Part shown: positions 11,144 to 23,324 of the stretch, piece after piece | How the letters are laid out: the number at the start of each line of letters is the position of its first letter | How positions within the stretch are numbered: position 1 is the first letter of the stretch | Source: Ophiocordyceps camponoti-saundersi (nom. inval.) | Taxonomy: Eukaryota > Ascomycota > Sordariomycetes > Hypocreales > Ophiocordycipitaceae | DNA: 47,270 nucleotides | Assembly (NCBI GenBank): GCA_003339415.1 | Contig: PDHQ01000257.1 | Coordinates: forward strand, 1 to 47,270 | Direction of reading: 5' to 3' | Notes under the pieces: model-generated | Told to the model about the DNA's origin: nothing | Database searches by the model: none | The model's input: only the letters and a program-made list of their open reading frames with translations | Translations under genes and position numbers: made by a program

Positions 11144-12461
11144 ACTTATATTAGAATAATATTATAATTCCCCGATAGAATAAATATTATACTAATTAGT
11201 TTTAAGAAGGAATAAACTACTTACCTCTTTTTAAAGTTACCTCTCCTTAAGTATTCTAAAAGAATTTCGAAATCTTATAAGTATAGAAGTTATAATAAAC
11301 TTAAACTTTAAGACTAAGTTACCTAATACCCTAGTTATCTATATATTTTCCTTCTATTATTATATTATTTACTTTTACTAATATTAAATATTATTATAAT
11401 TATAAGCGTTATTTTTAGCGTTTACTATATACTATTATTACTTTCTATTTATATATTTAACCTCTACTTTAATATCGCTAATTTTTCTTAGCGTTAACCT
11501 AAGTTTATTTAATAAGCGTTAAGGGAAATAAATATAGTATCTTTAAGAAGCTTAGGAGATAATAGCCCTTCCTATACTTATCTATTCCTAACTTTAACCT
11601 TAAGAGAGTCTTCTAACTTTATAACCTCTCTACTTTCTATAATATTATTATTATCTTTAATAGCTATCGCTATAATTTATATAAAGCTAGGAGTAGTAGT
11701 TTAAGTTTAGTATAAATATTATCGTCTAAAACCCGCTTATATAAAGCTACTAGAAACGCTATACTTTAAGCTTAGAAGCGAGATATAATACTAAAAAGAG
11801 TACGCGTAAGTCTATAAGCGATTATACTTTTTATAAGTAATATTATTCGCTACCTAACGGCTTTATATAACTAAGGCCTTAAAATATTTATTATTATATA
11901 GAATTTTAATATATATTACTAAGGCGGATATAGTAATCTTAGCTTAAAGAATAATATTTATTATAAGGCGCGAGAGTGCCTATTACTCTAACTTATATAG
12001 AAAAAAACTATATTATTTTAATAAATATAAAATCCGTAAATAGATACTTATATTTATACTTAAAGCGTTTATTATAGCTATAATTAATAAGTATATAGTC
12101 GAAAGCTAGAGGAGGCGATACCTCCCTTATATACTATAATCGCATATAGGAATAAGACCTAAGTTTATTCTAAGATCTATATTCCTCTTTAAGAAAAAAG
12201 CTATATAAAAAACTTTAAAAAGAAGAGGAAGAGGAGGATAAGGGAAGAAGAAAAAGGAAAAGAGAGAAAGGAAGAAAAGAGGGTATTTTATACTATACTT
12301 AGATAACTTAGCTAGCTTTACTAATTTAATAAGTATAGAAAATATATACCTATAGTCTTTTCTTATAAGTTTTCTTTTAAAAGTTTTAATAATCTTATCT
12401 TACGATTTTTAAAGTTATTTTTAAAGCTTATTAAATATTTTTAAATTAGCTTATAAGTTTA

Positions 12462-12690
12462 AGGGGGTATATTATATATATATATATAAGAAAATACCTC
12501 CTTTATATTATAAAAGTAAATATTAGTCTAATAAGTAAAGGCCGAAAACCTAAAAAGGAAATAATTACTATAAGTAATTATAAGTATATATCTTAGCGGT
12601 AAGATAAAGGTATTATAATTTATAAACGCTATATAGAAAAAAGATACCGATCTCTACTATATTTTTAAATAAGATTTAAAATAATATATC
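12462..12690 (+). repeat. right member of the LTR-type direct repeat pair
   Basis: Matches 9,826-10,095 in order, including TATTATAAAAGTAAATATTA, AAAGGCCGAAAACCTAAAAA and CTCTACTATATTTTTAAATA. Divergence is mostly C/T and G/A. Confidence 0.65.
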
Positions 12691-13199
12691 TACTTTATAT
12701 ATTTCTATTATTATTATTTTAATAATATATAAGTAAATATAAAAAGTATAATTATAAAAAGCGGTAATATAGTAAGAGACCGAATTTATAAATATATTAT
12801 AAGATAAATATTTAAAAAAGAAGGTAGGCCGTTAATAGTTATCCGGAAATCTAAAATAGCTTATAAAATACCTTTTAAGGTATATATATTTAATTTTTTC
12901 TTTAAAAGAAATATATTCTAAGCGAAGAAAATACTCTTAAAACTTAGAAATATATCTCTATATATTATTATCGTTAAATTAGAAAATTAATAAAATTAAA
13001 GATTAAAGTTTAAAAGTAAGATATAATAAAATAAAGGTAAATATATATAGTCTTATATTAGCGACGCTAATAAGGCTAGTAGAAGCTATACTACTTACTT
13101 CTATAATAATTAAGTAAGGTTAGCAGCTTTTAAAAATATATAAATAAATATATATAGCTCTTATAAAGCTTAGTATAAAGCGTAAGCTAGTATATTTTA
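12691..13199. other. AT-rich spacer, no gene seen
   Basis: CA-depleted DNA between the LTR-type repeat and R2 copy 1; no coherent frame or RNA feature recognised. Confidence 0.45.
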
Positions 13200-13850
13200 A
13201 TAGCGCCGGTTATACGTAAGCTTAGCGCGGTATTAGTTATAATAAGGGAGTTAAGCGCTATATTATAAGCTATTTTAGCTTACCTTAACTAATAGAAGCG
13301 CTACTTAACTTTAATATAAATATTATAATAAAAAATATATATAATACCTAAAAAAATAAAATATTAATATATAATATTATATATTTATCTCTTAAAGGGT
13401 TTATAATAAGAAATAAGATATAAAAAGGAAAGTAAAGAAATTAAGGAAAATAATACTTATTTTATATAGAAAAATAATAATAATAAGAAAAACGGTTAGA
13501 GAAAATAAGAAGAAAAGCGTATATATATATATATATATCTATTTATAATTATATAAAAAAAGAGAAAGAGGAGAAAGGGAGAGAGGGAAAGAGAAAAAAA
13601 AGGAGAGGAAAAGAAAGAGAGAAAGGGAGAAAGGGAGAGAGGGAGAGAGGGAAAGAGAAGAGAGAGGAGAGGAAAAGAGAGAGAGAAAGGAAGAAAGGGA
13701 GAGAAGGAGAGAAAAGAGAAAAGAGAGGAAGAGAGAGGAGAGGAAAAAAAAGGGAAAAAAAAAAGATAAAAAGAAAGAAAAAAAGAGAAAATATAAAAAA
13801 AAAGAAAAAAAATAATTATTTACTTATATAACTAATAATAATAATAAAAT
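13200..13850 (+). repeat. repeat family R2, copy 1
   Basis: Shares with the other copies a TTAGCTATAGCGCGG-like block (here TTAGTTATAATAAGGGAG), AAGCTATTTTAGCTTACC, TATTATAATAAAAAATATAT, AAAGGGTTTATAATAAG, an (AT)n tract and TATTTACTTATATAACTA. A GA-rich tract at about 13,556-13,800 expands this copy. Possibly a solo LTR or element terminus. Confidence 0.7.
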
Positions 13851-13971
13851 ATAAAGGTAAGCGAAAGGAAAAAAACTTATATAAAGTAATAATAAAGCGT
13901 AAAAAGGTATATTAATATATATAAAAGTGCGAAAAGTAATAAGATATAAAAGTAAGGTAGTAGAAATATAA

Positions 13972-13984
13972 GGGGGGGGGGGGG
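13972..13984 (+). repeat. G13 homopolymer
   Basis: Thirteen consecutive G; similar isolated G or C runs recur through the window, and their length may be an assembly or polishing artefact. Confidence 0.9.
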
Positions 13985-14584
13985 TAATAATAATAAAAAA
14001 ACGAGATAGTATAAAAAAGGAAAAGAAAAAGGGGAAGGGGGCTAGAAAACAAAAAAGAAAAAAAAAAAAAAAAAAAAAAAAGGGAAAATATAAAATATAA
14101 TAATAGCTTAGAAGATAAATACTTATATCTTTCTACTATTAAACTATATATTTAAAATATAAAGTAAAGTTAAGGGCTATAATAAGAACTTTCTAATTTA
14201 AATTATTTATTATTATTAAATTTATTTTAGAAACCGTAATAATACGCAAAATATCCCCGGAGATAAGCGTACTTAAACTATTTAGCGTTAAAAAGATTTT
14301 ATTAGATAATAAGCTCTTAGTATCTTTAAGCTTAATATTAAAAAAAGGGCTTTATAAACTATAATATATAATTAGATTAATTATTAAATAGGAAAGAAAA
14401 GAGGAGGTATCTAGTTATTATATAATATTCTAAATTATTAGTATTATAATATATATAAATAGGAGAACTAAAATAATTATTAAATAGTAAAAGCTTAAGT
14501 TTATTAGTAAAAGAATAAGTATACTATTTATAAGGCGTTATACGCCGCCTAAGTAGCTTAAGCTTATTCTTTTTCGTATCGCGT

Positions 14585-14896
14585 ATATTCCCTAAACTTA
14601 GAGGGTTATTAGCTATAGCGCGGGAGTCGGGTATTATATTATAAGCTATTCTAGCTTACCTAAACTAATAGGAGCGTTACTTAACTTTATTATAAGTATT
14701 ATAATAAAGAATATATATAATACTTAAGAAAGCGAAATATTAGTATATAATATTACGTATTTATCTCTTAAAGGGTTTATAAGAAAGAATAAGATATAAA
14801 GAAAAAAGTAAGAAAGTTAAAAGGAAAATAATACCTATTTTATATAAAAGAATAACGAAAATAAGAAAGATAGTTAGAGAGAGTAGGAATAATAGC

Positions 14897-14928
<32 letters not shown>

Positions 14929-14957
14929 CAATATATAGAAAAAACGGAGAGAGAGAG

Positions 14958-14995
<38 letters not shown>

Positions 14996-15080
14996 AGAGA
15001 AAGAAAGAAAGAAAGAGAAAGAAATAAAATATAAATAGAGAAAAAAATACCTATTTACTTATATAACTACTATAAATAAT
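14585..15080 (+). repeat. repeat family R2, copy 2
   Basis: Landmarks AGAGGGTTATTAGCTATAGC (about 14,600), AAGCTATTCTAGCTTACC, TATTATAATAAAGAATATAT, AAAGGGTTTATAAGAAAG, (AT)n at about 14,899-14,927, a 35-base A run at about 14,958-14,992, and CTATTTACTTATATAACTAC near 15,053. Confidence 0.75.
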
Positions 15081-15189
15081 AAAGTAAAAAAAAATATAAA
15101 AAAAAAAGTAATTAGGCGAAATAAAAATAAGCTATAAGATATTATATTTACGTAAGCGAAAATATAAAAAAATTAATAAAAGGTAGAAA

Positions 15190-15655
15190 AAGTAGCGTAA
15201 AAAATAATATATATAGCGATAAAAGTAATAAGAGAGCGAGGTAATAAGGAAAATAATAAGAAAGCGAGAGAACGAAAAGAGTAATAAGAGAGCGAGAGGA
15301 CTAAAAAGCGAGAGATCGAAAAAGTAAGGAGAGTAGTAAGAGTAGTAAAAGGACTAAAAAGTAAGAGATTAAAAGGGCGAGGAGAGTAGTAAGAGCGGTA
15401 AGAGGACTAAAAAGTAAGAGATCGAAAAGGTAAGAAAACTAGTAGTAAAAGGAGGAAAAGGTAAGGAAAGTAGTAAAAAAGCGAGGGGATAATAAAATAG
15501 CGAGAAAGTAAAGGGATAATAAAATAGTAAAAAATTAAAAAGGCGAGAAAGGAAAAAAATAGTAGAAAAGCGAAAGGGGAGAACTAGCGAAATAGCGAGA
15601 AAGGTAAGAAATTAAAAAGGGGAAAAAAGATAAGAAAATAAAGAGGGGAGGGGAG
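15190..15655 (+). repeat. purine-rich (GCGAGAG/GTAAGAG) low-complexity tract
   Basis: Degenerate short repeats built on GCGAGA, GTAAGA and GTAGTAAGAG, almost pure purine on the plus strand. The equivalent in the second tandem unit lies at about 17,880-18,545 and is longer. No coding frame is claimed. Confidence 0.7.
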
Positions 15656-15989
15656 ATCTAAATATTATATTTAAAATAAAAAACTAATTTTATAAAATAG
15701 CTTTATTACTATAAGTTATCTTTAAAGCTAAAATTATAATTTATAAATTTAATAATAGCTTTAAAAAAAAGTTAAAAAATTAAATTCTTAATTAGGTTTA
15801 TTTATATAAAAAATAAAGAGTAAAAGCTAGTAAATAAGTTAACTATAGCTAAAAGGTAATATACGCGTAAGTAGCTTTAATTTATAATATTTCTAAAATT
15901 AAAAGTTTTTATAAATTACTTATATAGTAACCTTATAGCTAAGTAAGCTAATTTAAATATAAGGATAAAAAATAAAAGGAGGGGTTTAT

Positions 15990-16640
15990 AAAAAATAGCT
16001 AATTACTTTTCGCTATTAGTAATATTATTATTACTTAGTAAATTTATTTAAGAATAGGAGGGGAGTATAGCTAGAATTTAAAAAAAAATATAGCTACGCT
16101 ATTAGTAGAAAAGAATATATATCGTATAAGCACCGTTTTCGAAAAAAAGTATTTTAATATAGTAAATAAAAAGGTATAGTAAGTTAATATAGTAGTAATA
16201 TATAAAAACTTAAATAAGCGATCTTTCTAAGGCTACGAGGTAAGCTTAGATAAGCGATCCTCTTAACGCTATAAGGATAGCGTAAAAGTAGCTTCTTAAC
16301 TATATAATTTTAATAACCTCTCGCTTAGTTAAGTTATTATATTTAAAGTATAAAGTAATAAGGTAAGCGAGATAAGAGAGAAGTATAGTTTTATTAAGCT
16401 ATATAAGGTTAATAGGAGGGTTTATTTATTAAAAAAAGAAAAAAGTATTATAAAAAAGTAAAAGGACCGCTAATAGCTATCGAAATAATTAGTTTTAAAA
16501 AGTAAAACGATAAGATTATATCGCTACCGCTAGTAATACTATTTTTTAATTAAACTAAGGTAAGTAAAGTAAGTAATAACGATAAGATTTATAGCTTTAT
16601 TATAGAAGATTAACTAAGGAAAGAAAAAACGAAAATAAAA
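15990..16640 (+). repeat. repeat family R1, copy D
   Basis: Aligned with copy E: ATTACTTTTCGCTATTAGTA, TAGCTACGCTATTAGTAGAA, TTTTCGAAAAAAAGTATTTT, and GATAAGATTTATAGCTTTAT. More diverged from copies A-C than from E. Confidence 0.75.
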
Positions 16641-17329
16641 AGGAAATATTATATAAAGAGGGAGATAGGGGGAGGGGTATAAAAATATAAAATACCTTTT
16701 TTTATTAAATCGCGAGGTTAATAATTATAAGGAGGCTAAGATAATAGAAGAGAGAAAGAAATATATTATATATATATAAGTATATATATATATAAAAGGA
16801 AAAGGAGAGAGAGGAGGGGAAAAATAAAATAGGGAGATATAAGATATAATTATAATATAGAAGATAAATAGTTATATCTTTCTATTATTAAACTATATAT
16901 CTAAAATATAAATAAAGTTAAGGGCTACGTTAAGCACTTTTAAAATCGAATTATTCACCGTTATTAAACCTATCTTAGAGGCTATAATACTTCGTAAAAT
17001 ATCCTCGGAGGTAGGCATATTTAAGCTATTTAGCGGCAGAGAGATTTTCTTATATAATAAGCTCTTAGTATCTTTAAGCTTAATATTAAAAAGAGGGCTT
17101 TATAAACTATAATATATAATTAAGTTAGTTATTAAGTAAGAAGGAAAGGGGGAGGTATTTAGTTACCGCGTAATATTCTAACTAGTTAGCGTTATAATAT
17201 ATATAAACTAAAAAACTATAATATCCCTTAAATAGCCGGAGCTCGAAACTATTAGCGAAAAAATAAGTATATATCTAAAAAGGCGTTATACGCTACCTTA
17301 GTAACTTATACTTATTTTTTTTTTACCTT

Positions 17330-17775
17330 AGGTATATTCCCTAAGCTTAGAGGGTTATTAGCTATAGCGTAGGAGTTAAGTACTATATTATAAGCTAGTT
17401 AAGCTAACCTTAACTAGTAAGATTATTACTAAACCTCGCTATAAGTATTATAATAAAAAATATATATAGTACTTAAGGAAGCGAAATATTAGTATATAAT
17501 ATTATATATTTATCTACTTAAGGGTTTATAGTAAGGAAGAGGATATAAGGAGGAAAGAGGAGAGGTAAAAAGGAAAATAATCCTTATTTTATATAAAAAA
17601 ATAACGAAAATAAAAAAAATAGTTAAAAAAAGTATAAATAAAAGCGTATATATATATATATATATATATATAACTATATACGGAAAGAGGGAGAGAGAGA
17701 GAGAGAAATAAAATATAAATAAGGAAAAAAAAACCTATTTACTTATATAACTAATAAAGGTAATAAAGTAAAAAA
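17330..17775 (+). repeat. repeat family R2, copy 3
   Basis: Landmarks AGAGGGTTATTAGCTATAGC, AAGCTAGTTAAGCTAACC, AAGGGTTTATAGTAAGGA, (AT)n at about 17,648-17,673 and CTATTTACTTATATAACTAA near 17,735. Confidence 0.75.
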
Positions 17776-17879
17776 ATATACGAAAAAAAAAATAGCTATA
17801 TAAAATAAAAATAAGCTGCGAAATAGTATATTAACGTAAATAAGAATATAAAAAAGCTACTAAAAAGTAAAAAAAATAA

Positions 17880-18546
17880 TAAGAGAAATAATATATATAA
17901 TAATAAGAGTAATAAGAAAGTAAAAAAAGGAAAAAATAGCAAAAAAGCGAAAAAAGTAACGAAAATAATAAAAAAATAAAAAAGTAAAAGTTATAGAAAA
18001 AGGGTAAGAGAATAAGGAGAGTAGTAAAGGTAGCGAAAAGGCGAGAGAGCGAAAGTTATAAAGAGAGAGCGAGAGGACGAGGAGAGTAGCGCAAGTAGCG
18101 AGAGGACTAAAAAGCGAGAAAAAGAAAAGGCGAGGGGGCGGGGATATAAGTAATAAAGCGAGGAAAAAGAAGAAAATAGTAAGGGAGCAAAAAAGCGAAA
18201 ATATAAATAATAAGGTAAAAAAAAGGAAAAAAATAGCGAGAAAATAAGAAAATAAGAAAGCGAAAACGCTAGTAATAAAGTAAAGAAAAGGAAAATAATT
18301 ATAAAAAGGTAAAAAGAGTAATAAAAAAATAAAAAGATAAGAAAATAATAAGAAAGTAAGAGGATAAGAAAGTAGTAAGAAAGTAAAAGATTAAAAAAGC
18401 GAGAGATTAAGAATATAAGCGATAAAGTAAGGAAAGGGAAAAGAATAATAAAAAAGTAAGAGGGGAGAGATTAGCAAAGTAGCGGGAAAGGTAGAAAATT
18501 AAAAAGGGGAAAAAAGATAAGAGGATAAGAGGGAGAGGGGGGGGGG
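17880..18546 (+). repeat. purine-rich low-complexity tract ending in a G run
   Basis: Counterpart of 15,190-15,655, with AGCGAGAG and AGTAATAAG variants, ending in ten G at about 18,537-18,546. Confidence 0.7.
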
Positions 18547-18879
18547 TTAAATATCGTAATTAAAATAAAATAGTAATTTTATAAAGTAGCTTTATAATTA
18601 TAAATTATCTTTAAAGCTAGAGTTATAGTTTATAAACTTAATAATATTTATAAAAAGTTAAAAAGTTAAATTCCTAGTTAAGTTTATTTATATAAAAGGT
18701 AAAAAGTAAAAAGTAATAGATAGTTTAATAATAATTATTATAATATATACTTATAACTTAGCCTTAATTTATAATATTTCTAATTATAAAAGTTTTAATA
18801 AATAACTTATATTATAAACTTATAACTAAGTAAGCGAATTTAGATATAAGAATAAAAAATAAAAAAAGAGGTTTATATA

Positions 18880-19523
18880 AGAAAGCTAATTACTTTTCGC
18901 TATTAATAATATTACTATTAGTAATATCGTTACTACTTAGCGGATCTATATTAAGGTAAGAGATAGGTATAGCTAGAATCCGAAAATAAGTATAGCTACG
19001 CTATTAGTAAAAGCGGATATATATTATATAAGCACTATTTTCGAAAATAGGTATTTTAATATAATAAATAAAGGGATATAGTAAGTTAAGGTAATAATAA
19101 CGCGTAGAAACTTAAATAGGTAATCCTTTTAAAGCTATAAGGTAGTTTTTAATAAGCGATTATCTTAACGCTATAAGGATAGCGCGGAAGAAGCTCCTTA
19201 ACTATATAATCTTAATAATCTCTTACTTCGTTATATTATCGCGTTTAAGGCGTAAAGTAACGGGGTAAGCGGGATAAGAGAGAAGTGCGGTCTTATTAGG
19301 CTATAAAGGGTTAGTAAGAGGGTTTATTTACTAGAAAAAAAGGGATATATTATAGTAAAGTAAAGGGGCCGCTAATAAGAGTTAAAATAGTTAGTTCTAA
19401 AAAGTAAAATAATAAGATTATATTACTAGCGCTAGTAAAATTATTTTTCGATCGGGCCGAGTAAAGTAAAGTAAATAATAATAATAAGATTTATAGCCTT
19501 ATAATTAGAATATTAGTAAGGGA
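18880..19523 (+). repeat. repeat family R1, copy E
   Basis: Landmarks ATTACTTTTCGCTATTAATA, TAGCTACGCTATTAGTAAAA, the CGCTATAAGGATAGCGCGGA block near 19,169, and AAGATTTATAGCCTTATAAT. Confidence 0.75.
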
Positions 19524-19735
19524 AAAAAAAATCGAAAATAAAGGAATAAATACCTTTTTAGAGAGAGAGTTAGAGAGGTAGAAAAATATATAATATTTTT
19601 TTTTTAATTATAAAACTTAAAAATAATAAAGAGGCTAAGATAATAAAAAAGAGAAGGAAAAGTATTATATATATATACGTATATATATATAAAAGGAAAA
19701 AGGAGATAGAGAGAGCGAGAGAGTAAAAGAAAGGG

Positions 19736-20149
19736 GGGGGGTGTTTTTTTTATTCTGAAATATTTATATATATTAATAAGATAAGCATAGTAAGGCGCTA
19801 CGTTAATAGCTATCCTCGAGTTAGAAATAGCTAGTAAAAAAGCTACTAAAATATATAAGCTTTAGCTACTTATCGGGGGAAAGCGTATCCGTTTATATAG
19901 AAAGCTATTAGAATTTTAAAGCGCGTCTTATATTAGCTAGCTTAGTAAATTATAAAGAAAAAATATTAGGAGGTAGATTATAATAAGATAAAAAGGAATA
20001 TATACTAAAAGGTAGCTACTACGTAAAGGCAGCTAGTAAAAGGTATATAATATATATCTACGATAGCTATTAGAGGTAGACAGCTATTTATAAAGTAAGA
20101 AGGAATATATATAGTTTTAGTAAGGCGTTTAGCGTAAGGTTAGCTTATT
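19736..20149. other. unique-looking spacer
   Basis: AT-rich DNA after the tandem duplication with scattered TAGCTA and TAGTAAA words; no gene or repeat boundary recognised. Confidence 0.4.
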
Positions 20150-20291
20150 TACTTCGATTACGTAAGTTTTAGTAAGCGTAGCGCGTTATTAGCTATAATA
20201 TAGGAGTTAAGTATAATATTAGGAGCGCGGCTAAGCTTACCTCCCTAAGTAGTAGTATTATCTAACTTCGTTATAAGTATTACGAGAATAG

Positions 20292-20326
<35 letters not shown>

Positions 20327-20600
20327 ACTACGCGTCTATTTCGGAGACGCGTTAGTAGTAAGGAAAAAATACGGAGAGCGTAATAGAGAGGTAGAAAAAA
20401 TATAATAACTAGTTTATATATAAAAACGATAAATAAGGATAAGATAACGGAAAAGGAAGAAAACGTATTATATTTTTATATATATATAAGCGCGGATATA
20501 ATAATATATATATAAGAGATAAAAAAAATAGAAAAGAGAGGAAAGAGGAGAGAAGCGTAAAAAAGAAAAGGGAGAGAGAAATATAAGAAACTACCTAAAA
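20150..20600 (+). repeat. repeat family R2, copy 4
   Basis: Shares TTAGCTATAATATAGGAGTT, a TAAGCTTACC block, CTTCGTTATAAGTATTA, then a 28-base T run (about 20,294-20,321) and the AT/GA-rich tail. More diverged than copies 1-3. Confidence 0.6.
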
Positions 20601-21329
20601 GGATAAGACTATATAAGCGTAATAAAGCCTTAAATATATATAATAATAAAAAAAAGAATATTAAAAAGAGAGTAAGTATTAGGGAAAATAGATATATTTA
20701 TATATTATTAATAAAATAAATATTTAAATATAAAGATAGCTTAGGAAATAAGAGGTAATTTAAGAAAATAAGTATAAAGTTAAGCTAAGTAAGGGAGAAA
20801 TATAATATAAAAGTAAGTAAACTAAGGTACCTAGTTTATAAAAGTACTAATAAAAAATAAGATATATAAAATAATTTTTTTTTTATTTTTTTAATTACTA
20901 AACTATATATATATATAATAAAGAACTATAAGTTAAAAGAGTTTAAATTTAATAGTTTATTATAACTAAACTTATCGAGAAGGCTAAGAAACTAGATAAA
21001 ATAACCCGGAGATATTAGCACTTAATCCTTTCTTAAGGGGAGGGACTTTATTAAAGATAAAGCTCCTAAAACCTTACCGCATAACGCCTTAGGCTAGGCG
21101 TAGTAAACTATATAATATAATCGGGAAATTTATTAGGTAAATAGGGAAATAAAATATAATACTTACTACCTTATACTCTACCCCGGTCGAAAAGTATAAT
21201 ATATATATATAAGTACTAAAGTAACCGAAGGAATAGAATAAAGTAAGTTAGCTAGCGTAAGATATAATATAAAGGGTATAAAGTATTATACCTTAAGCTT
21301 ACTTATACCTTATAATTATAAAGGTTAAA
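20601..21329. other. AT-rich spacer, no gene seen
   Basis: No coherent low-stop frame or RNA feature was recognised. A poly-T-rich tract lies near 20,875-20,892. Confidence 0.4.
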
Positions 21330-21700
21330 GTAAAGCTTAGCGCGCTTTAGTTATAGCGCGGTAGTTAAGTATAATATTATAAGAGTAAGTAGCTTACTTT
21401 AACGGGTAGGGGTAATAGTTAACCTCGCTATAAATATTATAATAATATAGATACGGGGTGCTTAAAGTAGCGAGTAAGTTATTATACGGTAATATACGTT
21501 TATTTCTAAAAAGCGTTAGTAGCGGGGAATATTATATAAACAGTATATTAAAAATATAGAAATAAAATATATATATTTACGGAAAGAAAAGGGAGGTAGA
21601 AAGAAAGAGAGAGAGAGAGAATAAAAAATATAAAATATAAAAAAGTTAGAAAGAATACCGGTTTCCTTATATAACTTATATAAGCAAGAGGCCGAAAAAA
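21330..21700 (+). repeat. repeat family R2, copy 5
   Basis: Landmarks TTAGTTATAGCGCGGTAGTT, ATAGTTAACCTCGCTATAAA, TATTATAATAATATAGATAC, and a late TTTCCTTATATAACTTATAT at about 21,660. The most diverged member. Confidence 0.55.
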
Positions 21701-22209
21701 GTAATAAGGAAAGTAAAAATATAATAGCGAAAGATAATAAGGAGATAAGTATAGTAAATTAAGGAGGAAAAAAAAATAAGAGAGAAAAGGGAGAGAGAAG
21801 AGGACTATACGTATATTATTTTTATAAAAAAGGGGAGGGGGGGCGTCTGCGGGGTATAAGGTAATATTTTTTTTTATAAAAATAAAAGCGTAAATATAAG
21901 GGAATAAGAAAGGTTAAGAGATAAAAGAAGCGGTAATAAGAAGCTAAAAGAATATTTATAAAAGGTAAGGTATTATAATAAGGAAGAATAATATATAAGG
22001 AAATAAAATAAAAATATTAATAAATTAAACTAAGATAAGTATAGTTTATAAGTAAAGGGGATAAGCTAGTTTAGTAGTAGCTATAAGTATATATAAGGAA
22101 AAGAACACTAAACTAAAGTAGAATATTATTAAGAGTTTTTACGGAGTATAATTAAATAGTTATTAGTGCTATTTTAAACTATAGATACTTTTATAGATTA
22201 GAGAGATAA

Positions 22210-22855
22210 AGGCAGCTATAATAAGGTAGTTTAGCGGCGGTATTAAACGCGCTAAAAGAAAAATAAGCGTATAATTTAGCTAGGGGATTTCTAAAGGCTT
22301 TAATAAGGTTTAGTTAAAAAGTTTCTAAACCTCTTTCTTTTTCTAAAAATATCTAAAGATTAGGATATAAAAGGTAAATAATATAAGACTAGAGTTATTA
22401 TTAAGTATATAGCTTAGATTAGTTTCCCTTAAAAGAGGAAGAAATTAAGTAAGTAATTAGCCTTAACCTTATCTTTATAAGCTATTATAAAAGTTATATA
22501 TTATAAGTTAAGTTTTAAAGAGGACTTATAGTAAAAACTCTACTAAACGAAACTATAACTTTATTTTAAACTCTATACTTTTATATTATAAATTACTAAT
22601 TTAAACACTTATTCTAAAGTCTTTAGCACTTAATTAAATAGTTCTTATTTTTTTTTTTCTTTCTTCTCTTATTTCTATATAGAAAACTAACTCCTTATTA
22701 TTTTCCCTTATAGAGAATTACTATCCGGCTCTCCCCCCTAAAGCTAGAGATCCCCCCTTATATTAGTTAAAAACTTTAGTTACCTAAGAAGTTACGCCCT
22801 TTAGGTATTTACTACGCTTACTTAAGGTATCTTTCTTCCCCTACTAAAGTAGTAA
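22210..22855 (+). repeat. repeat family R4, copy 2
   Basis: Same order of blocks as copy 1, including AGAGATCCCCCCTTATATTA, CCTAAGAAGTTACGCCC and TACTACGCTTACTTAAGGTA. A partial extra copy of the middle part follows at about 22,965-23,110. Confidence 0.75.
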
Positions 22856-22964
22856 ATACTATTAAAAGATATAATATAATATAGTCTCCCTTAATAAAGG
22901 AAGGAATAAGGTAAGTAATATTTAGCTCTTAAGCTTATATCGATAGCTATCTTAAAAAGTCGCA

Positions 22965-23110
22965 TATCGCGAATTTAGTCTTAAAGAGGACTTCTAGCAA
23001 AACTCGAGTTAACGAAATTATAACTTCGCCTTAAAACTTAAACTATTATATAATAAATTACTCTTTTAATAAGTAAATAAAGACTTTAAAGCTTTAATTA
23101 AATAGTTAAA
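22965..23110 (+). repeat. partial copy of the R4 middle segment
   Basis: Resembles the R4 part running from TTAAAGAGGACTTATAG to AATTAAATAGTT, with several transitions and small indels. It lies about 0.4 kb downstream of the matching part of copy 2. Confidence 0.5.
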
Positions 23111-23165
23111 AGTAATAAGATAGGGGGTAAGGTAATAAAGCGCGCGAGAGATAGATATAGCACGC

Positions 23166-23185
23166 GGGGGGGGGGGGGGGGGGGG
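23166..23185 (+). repeat. G20 homopolymer
   Basis: Twenty consecutive G followed shortly by a T-rich run; such tracts could be G-quadruplex forming or assembly-sensitive. Confidence 0.9.
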
Positions 23186-23283
23186 AGAGGGTTTTTTTTT
23201 TTTAAGGAGGTAGGAAGAAAGACGGGATATAAGTTATAATATAATAATATTAAAATAAAGTAGCGGGGTATAACTTACTATAT

Positions 23284-23287
<4 letters not shown>

Positions 23288-23321
<34 letters not shown>
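23288..23321. repeat. (TA)n microsatellite
   Basis: About 17 TA repeats. Similar tracts lie at about 7,217, 14,899 and 17,648. Confidence 0.9.

Positions 23322-23324
<3 letters not shown>

Larger units (their letters stand above)
9826..12690. mobile_element. relict small LTR retroelement (non-autonomous or deleted)
   Basis: The paired ~250-bp direct repeats enclose about 2.37 kb. The interior carries copy 1 of family R4 (10,531-11,143) and then about 1.3 kb of T- and pyrimidine-rich DNA in which I found no convincing frame on the plus strand. If the pair are LTRs, the interior is too short for a complete gag-pol. An alternative is an independent duplication of a short repeat. Confidence 0.45.
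14095..16840. repeat. ~2.75-kb tandem duplication, left unit
   Basis: Realigns in order with 16,845-19,735: an ATATCTTTCTACTATTAAAC head, a GTTAAGGGCTA block, R2 copy 2, (AT)n and GA-rich DNA, a GTTATCTTTAAAGCTAAAAT-type block, R1 copy D, and an (AT)n/GA tail. The offset is about 2,749 bp at the head and about 2,889 bp after the GA-rich part, so the length difference sits in low-complexity DNA. Substitutions look like independent RIP in each unit. Confidence 0.8.
16845..19735. repeat. ~2.9-kb tandem duplication, right unit
   Basis: Second copy of the composite unit at 14,095-16,840, with the same order of R2, GA-rich tract and R1. The junction follows directly on the left unit. Both copies are CA-depleted, so the duplication predates or accompanied RIP. 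Confidence 0.8.
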
